A stretch of DNA of 64,000 nucleotides from Nymphaea colorata (lineage: Eukaryota > Streptophyta > Magnoliopsida > Nymphaeales > Nymphaeaceae): contig NC_045144.1 of the NCBI RefSeq assembly GCF_008831285.2, positions 6,498,176 to 6,562,175 of the forward strand, read 5' to 3'. Below the pieces are notes generated by a model. It searched no databases. It was not told the origin of the DNA and worked only from the letters and a program-made list of their open reading frames with translations. The number at the start of each line of letters is the position of its first letter. The stretch's first letter is position 1. This document shows positions 57,701 through 64,000 of this stretch, in pieces. Made by a program: the position numbers and the translations under genes.

Positions 57701-57807
57701 CCGAGTATGGGGATGATGATGATGATGAAGAGGGTGGTAATGAAAAATCTCATGAAAGTGACTCGAGACCTCCATCACTATCAGCCAAACCTTTCTGGGC
57801 TATTTGA
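41655..57807 (+). CDS. RIK: RIK, RS2-interacting KH-domain protein, 12 exons
   Basis: RIK is a nuclear KH-type RNA-binding protein found through its interaction with maize ROUGH SHEATH2 (Arabidopsis AS1) and is related to animal KHDC4/BLOM7. Exons: 41655-41725, 43448-43688, 48050-48178, 48289-48323, 48421-48496, 51265-51396, 51498-51584, 52016-52109, 52243-52357, 55440-55959, 57359-57602, 57683-57807. Every junction is in phase; the product is 622 aa. The basic RRKRKWDQPAES lies near 24-35. Residues 110-228 form the first conserved region (PKIQDELIAREIVINDAEST, then TGAVVITRGKYRPP). The KH core, RIRGPN then QYINHIMNETGA, lies near 252-271. KAYNAVPPPQQLL follows near 332-344, with a low-complexity Ser/Pro middle. 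Residues 525-560 are proline-rich (MPPPPPKFLPPPPP). A GDDDDDEEGG acidic stretch and KPFWAI end the protein. Introns are long and repeat-filled. Confidence 0.93.
41726..43447. other. RIK intron 1
   Basis: No gene is seen. It contains a CT/GT/GTCT microsatellite block at about 41997-42060. Confidence 0.6.
45178..45425. repeat. Homopyrimidine-rich block with (TC)n
   Basis: About 250 nt dominated by C and T, beginning with a (TC)n run at 45181-45204 and continuing as irregular CTCTCTTTCCC-like sequence. The Ser/Leu/Phe-rich frame through it is a composition artefact. Confidence 0.75.
45720..46095 (+). repeat. AT-rich dispersed repeat (TATACCCGAGA family), RIK intron 2
   Basis: Shares with 49430-49810 the words TTTTTATTTGTTGC, ATTAGTTTCTCAC and TTCAAGC, and ends TTATAATACCCGAGA followed by TTTGTGACTATG. 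No coding capacity. Confidence 0.7.
49052..49160. repeat. (GA)n-rich microsatellite block
   Basis: GAGAGAGAGA runs interrupted twice by TTACCACAGAGA, so the block itself is a small higher-order repeat. It ends in (GAT)n. Confidence 0.85.
49430..49810 (+). repeat. AT-rich dispersed repeat (TATACCCGAGA family), RIK intron 5
   Basis: Aligns with 45720-46095 in order: TTTTTATTTGTTGCAAATCT, ATTAGTTTCTCACTCATTTT, TTTTTCAAGCTTGC, TATTATACCCGAGA, TTTTGTGACTATGAG. Same orientation as the intron 2 copy. Confidence 0.7.
49930..50690 (-). mobile_element. LTR-retrotransposon relic, possibly gypsy type
   Basis: On the minus strand a CTAGTATCAGCGCC at about 50500 resembles a degenerate primer-binding site (TGGTATCAGAGCC). 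Upstream of it lies LTR-like sequence with AATAAAATGAC. Downstream, a PKLKLPKFS-like peptide at about 50085 recalls the KLDLPKF start of gypsy gag. The frame is broken and no pol is present. Confidence 0.4.
53867..53892. repeat. Perfect inverted repeat with paired W-box cores
   Basis: AGACTCGGTCAA and TTGACCGAGTCT are exact reverse complements separated by CT. Each arm contains TTGAC, the core of WRKY-binding W-boxes. Confidence 0.9.
53998..54058. repeat. Tandem pair of CTTCACT...AGTGAAG hairpins
   Basis: CTTCACTCTTTACCAAAGTG followed by AAGAACTAA occurs twice in tandem (about 30-bp period). Each unit can fold as CTTCACT/AGTGAAG. Confidence 0.85.
54720..54880 (+). repeat. (TA)n-(GT)n linked dispersed repeat
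   Basis: A TA microsatellite (about 54758-54793) and short GT run are joined to CCGTACCCCTGCACCCAAG and CCATGTGACATAG. The same arrangement occurs at 59680-59870. Confidence 0.75.
55960..57358. other. RIK intron 10
   Basis: 1.4 kb without a visible gene. Contains a 17-base C run (56220-56236). Confidence 0.6.
56220..56236. repeat. Poly-C run of 17
   Basis: Uninterrupted cytosines in RIK intron 10, unusual in this AT-rich DNA. The length could be affected by sequencing error. Confidence 0.9.
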
Positions 57808-59719
57808 GTTTGAGGAAATTTCAGCTACTCAACTGGTGAGAGGAGACCAATTGAACTGCAGGTTATCCTTGCATTTGCTGCAAGATTGTCCCTTGAAGCC
57901 CCCGATATCACTGTCGTGGTAGTATCACACTGCTCATCCCAGGCTACATGAACAGCTGCCTTCGCAAAGCAAGGAGGAGCTTCAAGTTATTGGTTCAAAG
58001 TGGACTAAAATAGGTGTGAGCAGCCGGCCAAGGATGGCGACAATTTTGATGATTGCTGACTTTTCAGGATGACAAATTTTTTATGTATCTCTGAAGATAG
58101 TCATCAAGGAACTTGGTGGAGTTTGTACTCTCTCAGGTTGGAGAACAGCATTGTGTACTTTACAACATTGTCTTTTCCAGTGTATTAGGCGCCATTGCTG
58201 ATGTATCTTAATGGATATTTTTAATAGTGTTTTTTGACCAGTATATATGTTTGAGGATGACCTGATTTCTTGAGGCTCTATCAATTTAAACATGCGTTTC
58301 TTTTCGCCTACAACTAATTTAAGGGTGATATTCTCAGATATACGAATTAGTGTCTTGTTCAAATGCTGGCCTTGGGTTTCAGTTTGTTAAGTGTATTGTC
58401 AGAAATATCCGTTGTGGATATTACGTGGAAAAGTGGGCATATCACATAAGATCTACACGGCATCGCTCTTTGAGGGTGTCATATCTGCAACGTTCACGAA
58501 ACAAATATAGATGGGATATGATAACATGGGGTGTTTGTTAACCTTCGTTTCCAAAGGAGGGTGTCCAAAAGAAATCCATTGGGCAAGTTGATTGACATCT
58601 CTTACAGCCTAGACAGTCCTTTGTCGTTGGTGTGGAAGCAATTTGCTTAGCTTTACATTTTTCCTAATCTTTACAGAAACGAAGATTGTTTTGTTGGTTG
58701 ACTGGGTATACGTGATTCTTAATCCGTCTAATAAGAGATGCTTTTTTAGACATATGATGATCGGAAATTGAAGGTATAAATTATAATATTATGGCTATCC
58801 TTGAATTCATACCAAAAGTTGCAAGAAGCATCTATAGCGGTGATCTGGTCACCGGTACAGACCCATGTTTTGTCGCGACCATGGTACGGCCTCTGCTATA
58901 GACTTTAGCAGTGAATCGATTTTACCCCGGTGTAGACATCTCCTGTAAGTAACTTTAGCAATTGGAGAGCCTAAAAATTTAAGTGGGAATAGACATGCTA
59001 ATCTTTTCATGGATGACACACCCGTCAAAGCATCGTCCTCAGTTTTCATTTGCATTTTGAGATGCCCCGTAAATGATAAACAATAATGTAGGTTGCCTAT
59101 AAAAGCTTTCCCTTTTCATAACTTTTCATAACTTTGGAAGATGACCAAGCCAATGCAAAAGCAACAATGCATGTTGAGAACAATGCACAAGGGTAGCAGC
59201 TTAAATATTTTGATATAGTAAAGTATACTCTCCACAGTTCAGCGGAAACATACTAAAATGACTTCCATTTTACCATGGAAGAAATTTTAAGTTTTTATGT
59301 CCAATATTCCAACAAGCAACAATGTTAAAGCTGAGTGAAGCAAGAGAGAAGAAAAGGGTCCATAAAAGAACAAGATGAATCATGGTGCTTTTTTTCTTGG
59401 GTAGAGTTCATAATTTCATACTCTGAAAACAAACGCCACTTATGTTCAGAGTGCCATTACCTCCCGCGACCTCCAGCAACCTCCGGCGACCTTTCTGCAT
59501 GAACTGTTTTTTCTTTTTTATTGTTCTTCTTAGTAGTATTTTTGTTTTCCTGCATGAAAATTCAACTAATGTTTATATTTGACTGTCTAGAGGCTGCTCG
59601 GTTGTCCATATGTTTAAAGTTTTTCATAGGTTTCTTACAAACACTAACGCAAGATCCATTAATATAGGTTTTCTATATTGTTGATATATATATATTTTGT
59701 TTTGATATATATTTTCTAA

Positions 59720-59779
<60 letters not shown>

Positions 59780-60906
59780 GGCCGTACTCCTGCACGCAAG
59801 TTTTTTGAACATGGTCCATACTCATACCTGCACCAGCACCCGTACCTATGTGACATAGGTGTAGAGGAATAGCTGCCTGACTACCGTTCCCACTTATGAC
59901 CACCTTAAAGAAGCCACTTCCAGCCATAGTTGTGGGGTTCACGGCCTGCTTTGGGGCTTGGATGTCTGCAGCAATACTATTTGCAGTCCAAGTGAGTAGC
60001 AGCTCTGTTTACGCACCAGCTTGCTCGTCTGCAAAATGTAGCGTGATATGTCAGTGAACCCAAGATGTAGCATATCAAGATTCAGGCAGCTAGCGCAAGA
60101 GGTATTTAACATCTCTTTTTCCGTGTTCACCAATTTATGTTGCACACAAAAATGTTCAATGGATCTGGAAGAAAAATCCAAACCTAAAGAATTTAAATTG
60201 CAGCACTTCTTTCAGCTATTTATCAGCATAAGTTTTACGACTGAAAACTACAATGGTATAGAGAATGACAAGATTTTTTCCCCCTTAATGACAACAACTT
60301 ATAAACAGACTGCGACAATGAAACTGAATGTGCTACATATAGGTGTATGAGACTTTTTTATTGTGTGCAAAGCTTCCACTGGAAAAAAATATACAACCAA
60401 TATTGGCACTACATTAGTTGGGACATTCTTTTCCCTTCTCTGCAACCAACTGCAATATTCAATAGGTCCAATTATCTTTCATGGCATTTTAACTGAAGGT
60501 GGAGCAAAAATTTCACCAAAAAAGAAAGCCAGGTGCTAAATACCCAACGTCCGGTACTTAGTTTCGTGTATCCAAACGGGCCCTTAAAAGTACGAAATTA
60601 GCCAGTCATGTCCTTAAGGCAGTTAGGTAAAGTACCAAAAAATCGTTCTACTGTGTATCAAAAGAGTAAAAGCATCAGTTTATAAGTTTAACCGATTTTT
60701 TATTCATGGGATTCATGAGTGCATATTTTTGACGACACTCACGAACAAATCAGTCCCGAGGAGTTGAGCTCTTGAAAGGACTTGAAAACGTTGCACATTT
60801 ATTCTTAAAAATTGCGGCTAAACGGAGCGTTTAAGTGAGAAATTTCCTAAACCGAGGTCGATCTCGGATTGACAGCGTTTGAGAGAGAAAGAGAGAGGGA
60901 GGGAGG
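57808..60906. other. Intergenic spacer between RIK and CMC4
   Basis: RIK 3' UTR, then AT-rich DNA. A CTATAGCGGTG...CCGGTGTAGAC patch at 58830-58940 resembles the one near 17720. A (TA)n-linked repeat lies at 59680-59870. No gene is visible. Confidence 0.55.
59680..59870 (+). repeat. (TA)n-linked dispersed repeat, second copy
   Basis: A TA tract of about 45 nt ending near 59775 leads into CCGTACTCCTGCACGCAAG, then ACCCGTACCTATGTGACATA. The flank matches the copy at 54720-54880. Confidence 0.75.
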
Positions 60907-60998
60907 ATGTGGGGGAAGAAGAAGGATAGGGAACCGTGCAAGAAAGAGGCGTGTGACATCCAATCGTGTCTTACGAAGAACAATTTCATCCCTCAAAG
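60907..60998 (+). CDS. CMC4: CMC4-type twin-Cx9C mitochondrial protein, first coding exon
   Basis: Cmc4/p8-MTCP1 proteins are small twin-Cx9C proteins imported into the mitochondrial intermembrane space by the Mia40 disulfide relay. The ATG at 60907 opens MWGKKKDREPCKKEACDIQS, followed by CLTKNNFIPQR up to the donor CAAAG/GTGAGC. Cys11 and Cys21 form the first Cx9C, with the extra Cys16 typical of this subfamily (human CMC4 has C-x4-C-x4-C at the same place). The exon gives 30 codons plus two bases. The second exon, expected to start with Cys and carry the second Cx9C, was not found before the window ends or the relic at 62.9 kb. A GA-rich leader precedes the start. Confidence 0.8.
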
Positions 60999-62899
60999 GT
61001 GAGCACAGTCTTCCTTTTTCATTTTCCTTCCTAATAGAAATTTTTCAAACCCCGTACCATGCTCTTGAGTATGGTGGATTCTTCTTCTTCTTCTGTCTTA
61101 AAACATGTTCGTGATCGGTGAGGAAAACTGTATAATAGTTTTCATTCGAAACCAAAATTACAGGATCACGGTAATAAATCCATGGAGCTTTTGTTCGAGA
61201 TATTTATTTTCTTGGCTGTTGCCTATCGAATTCTTTGCTTTGTCAGAAATCAGCTCAAGAAATGATCTGTTATATGTTATCTTCATAAGGGCGCACTAAT
61301 TCCGTGCTTCCCCACTCTCTCCAAGATATGATACCATCAGTATGATTATCAGGATGGCTCATCTTGATAGGCGTCCAATACAGATTTGCATGGCAAAGAT
61401 AAACAGTTGATCCAGGGTTGGTGCAAGAAAGACTAGCCCATTGATGAAACCCGTCGGATCATAATCACATCTTTCTTATTGATTAAGAGCAGTTGGAAGC
61501 AGGTTCTATGTTTTCATCTCTCGGCATGTAGCTGATCATCATTTTTATGTAACATTGCTTAACCTTCTGTTCATAGAACCGTCTTGATGGCTAGCCTCAA
61601 TTTGATCCTTGAAAATTTCATAGCCAAATTAGCTGTTATTACTAATTTTATATAGCATATGTCTTCTAGAAGTATGGAACTGGTTCACGCCTAGCGTCCA
61701 ATGGGGCTTGTGAATCAAATTAGTGATGATCAAGCGCAACTGTCGATTGGTCTATAAATGTAAATAGAACCCTTTTACGGGCTCCACATCTTCATTGTTA
61801 ACTTGTTAAAGAATGCTAGATTGCTGAGGGTGATGCTTGGAATTAAGCTTCTGACAGTCTCACTGATATAATAGACCGTACGTAAAACAACCTACCTACT
61901 TCCTACGGATGTAATGGAAGAACCCCCATATTTTTCTGACTATTGAATCTGTTGGACCATACTCTCGTTGTTTACTAACACCCAGTTCACGGGCGAAGCC
62001 ACCTGTGGCATGTGTGGGCATTTGCCCACACAGTTCCACAACTGTTAGTTAGTTTCATATTGGTGGTTTCCAGTCGTTCATTTGTTCATATTGTGTGCCC
62101 CTTAATTATTTGAGTGTGAACCCCTTAGTCATTTTATTACGTCTAGGATTTTTTTTGAATGAGTGCCCCTTGGCAAAAAATGTCTAGCTCCACCCCTGAT
62201 CCTGTTCCATTTTACTTCTGTTTTGCATGAACAATGTCCAGGTAAGTGCACCAATGTTTAGGCCTATGTTGCACAGAGTCCTATTAGGAGTTGCCAATGT
62301 TAGATATCAGTGTTTGGGGACAAGCGACATCCACATATTTTCTTTCTTTTCGACTATAAAACTTAGTTTCCACTAAAATGAACAGCCCCAAGTCAAACCA
62401 GAATAACTAGTGCCCTGTGCATGAGCAGTTAAGTATGTATAGGGGATAGACTTGTGGATGCTACACACTTCAAGAAAGTCTTACAAAAAACGCTCTTAGA
62501 GGCTGAGATTTACCTATGAGGATGAATATACTATCAGAAAAGCAGGTTCCTTTAAGGCTTTAACTGTTACAGAAAAACTGCTACCATCGTAGCCTGCCTT
62601 TAAACATTTCTATCCTTGTAATCTCTCCATACATGTTGTAAGTGGAAGTAATTGGTAACTTAGTAGTGCTTTCATGTTGCCAGATGTAGGAGTTGAATAT
62701 TGGTGATTGTGGAGGAAAATATGTTTGTGTAACTTCCTGTTTTCTGTTTAAGATTACTGAAGATGTTTTTGACATTTTACTAAAATTTGATTTTCAGAAA
62801 AAAAAAACATATAACATTATTATATATGTGTGTGTATACTCTTGTCACACTCGCATCCAAGTTCATTAAAAATGCTCGCATCTACATCAGCACCACACG
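60999..62899. other. CMC4 intron or flank
   Basis: No second CMC4 exon recognised. It includes a dispersed-repeat patch (61985-62205) containing TGTGGGCATTTGCCCACA, GTGCCCCTT words and CTAGCTCCACCCCTG. A short (TA)(GT) tract lies at about 62820-62836. Confidence 0.5.
61985..62205 (+). repeat. Dispersed repeat with TGTGGGC palindrome and GCCCCTT words
   Basis: CACGGGCGAAGCCACCTGTG, TGTGGGCATTTGCCCACACA, GTGTGCCCCTTAATTAT, GAGTGCCCCTTGGCAAAAA and CTAGCTCCACCCCTG follow in order. Parts recur at 5540-5590 and 17965-18010. The last half reads like the non-coding tail of a plant transposon family. Confidence 0.55.
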
Positions 62900-64000
62900 A
62901 GTTTCTTTGAATTGGATGCTTGATAGAACATGATAGGTTCATCCTCCTTATCAAAAGCAGCTTGAAATAATTGAAAGTCCATAGAAAAGTTATTATGAGT
63001 CACCCAACTTTCAATTGGATGGTGGGGATGTCCAGACCCTCTGACATCAAATGCATCTGAGGAGGTGGAAGATGGGATCGTTTCTTAGATAGGAACAACT
63101 TGAGAGATTGTGGTTTCTCTTTGTTAATGAGTGTAAGTGATACCTTTGAAGTTTGGCAAATGTTGATGATGTTCTGATTTCTTCAGTTTGTTACTGCTGC
63201 TGCATGAAATTTGTTGAACAACTCCCGATAAGGAACCACTAGTGATGATGCATGACTTGCATATGATCATAATTCGATTCATCAGAAACATTATTGCATG
63301 ATGTATTAACTATTTACTGATTTGCTCATGGAATCATAGCATCTGTCTTCTTTATACTCGTCCACATAACCCCGCAAAATTACATTTTAATACTTTGTCT
63401 TTAAGTTTGTTTCTGGGACATATTAATGCACACATAACAAACAATTTTAGAAAATATATGTGTTTTTGAAGGTCCTTGACTTGCATAGAAGAGGGAGTGA
63501 ATTTGACCAAATCATGATTCCATCAATAAATTTAGAAACAAAAGCAATGTTTTCTTAATGTCAGGAGCATGGAGAGCATTGGTCAATTTAAAAAAGGAGT
63601 TTGACATGGGAGCAGAAGAATTTTCAATATGAGAAATATGATGGTGATTGCACCTTTAGCTACAATGCTATTTCTACCGAAAAAGGAACAAGCTTAAAGT
63701 GCTTATCAACATCACCAATCGCATGAGTTGCTGCACCTGAATCAATGTATGATGTGAATAATTAATTCTTTAATCCAACTGCTGCCCTTAGCACTGTTAG
63801 GATCTCTCTTGGGTTCTGTCTGAGGTGCTTTTCCCTTATTCTAAGGATTGAACTGACAATTCACTTTGGTATGACCTCATTTATTACACAAAAAGCAGGT
63901 GAAAACAAGCCTTTGACCTTGTGTATATTGTGGTACATTAGGTGTAGTGGAAGCAATCATCACCCTCCTTGTCCCGCTCTTCTTTGTCCTCCTCTTCCAC
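62900..64000 (-). pseudogene. Decayed Ty1-copia relic at the right edge
   Basis: On the minus strand, broken frames match copia gag-protease. A zinc knuckle CFLCNK-stop-GHTKVNCQFNP lies near 63885, with a stop in the knuckle. YIDSGAATHAIGDVDKHF, a protease motif, lies near 63750. Further toward 62940 a QLFQAAFDKEDEP-like segment may be inter-domain sequence. Stops and frameshifts make it non-functional. It probably extends beyond the window. Confidence 0.6.

Noticed and set aside
61105-61299. 64-aa frame as CMC4 second exon
   Set aside because: Lacks the expected leading Cys and second Cx9C, and has no phase-compatible acceptor.

Overview
The window is nuclear DNA from a flowering plant. Its genes have many introns with GT-AG boundaries, and their products are plant-specific: a JAZ/TIFY jasmonate repressor, a ROOT UVB SENSITIVE protein, a CRR7-type chloroplast NDH assembly factor and an RS2-interacting KH protein. 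Introns are long (up to 7.5 kb) and full of transposon debris, and the spacers are AT-rich with many microsatellites. I cannot name the species. I found no bacterial, organellar, CRISPR or viral gene cassette.

Layout from left to right. (1) 1-1547, minus strand: four phase-compatible exons of a gene I do not recognise, running off the left edge, with a possible leader exon near 5.1-5.4 kb. (2) 5.4-8.8 kb: AT-rich spacer with dispersed repeats. (3) 8975-15409, plus: complete five-exon JAZ gene (287 aa) with N-terminal motif, LFPQ motif, TIFY domain and Jas degron. The Jas motif is split by the usual Jas intron. (4) 18769-33635, minus: RUS3-type DUF647 gene in 15 exons, convergent with JAZ. Intron 6 carries a young, apparently intact Ty1-copia retrotransposon (23650-28990) with identical 286-bp LTRs, beside an older copia relic. 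(5) 33995-36417, plus: complete four-exon CRR7 gene, including a 28-nt micro-exon; it shares a 359-bp head-to-head promoter interval with RUS3. (6) 36.4-41.4 kb: repeat-rich spacer. (7) 41373-41446, minus: tRNA-Asn(GTT). (8) 41655-57807, plus: complete 12-exon RIK gene (622 aa). (9) 60907 onward, plus: first coding exon of a CMC4-type twin-Cx9C protein, followed by an intron running toward the right edge and a decayed copia relic at 62.9-64.0 kb.

The genes are unrelated neighbours, not a pathway. JAZ acts in jasmonate signalling, CRR7 in chloroplast NDH assembly, RIK in nuclear RNA or leaf-identity functions, CMC4 in the mitochondrial intermembrane space, and RUS3 belongs to a family linked to UV-B and vitamin B6 responses. 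I see no novel multi-gene system. The best leads are local: a Jas-intron read-through that encodes tandem LxLxL repressor-like motifs, CT tracts sitting on splice donors, duplicated splice acceptors and a possible reading-frame break in RUS3, the recent antisense copia insertion, and several dispersed repeat families. Exon models were built by eye from splice signals, reading phase and recalled family sequence, not from transcripts.
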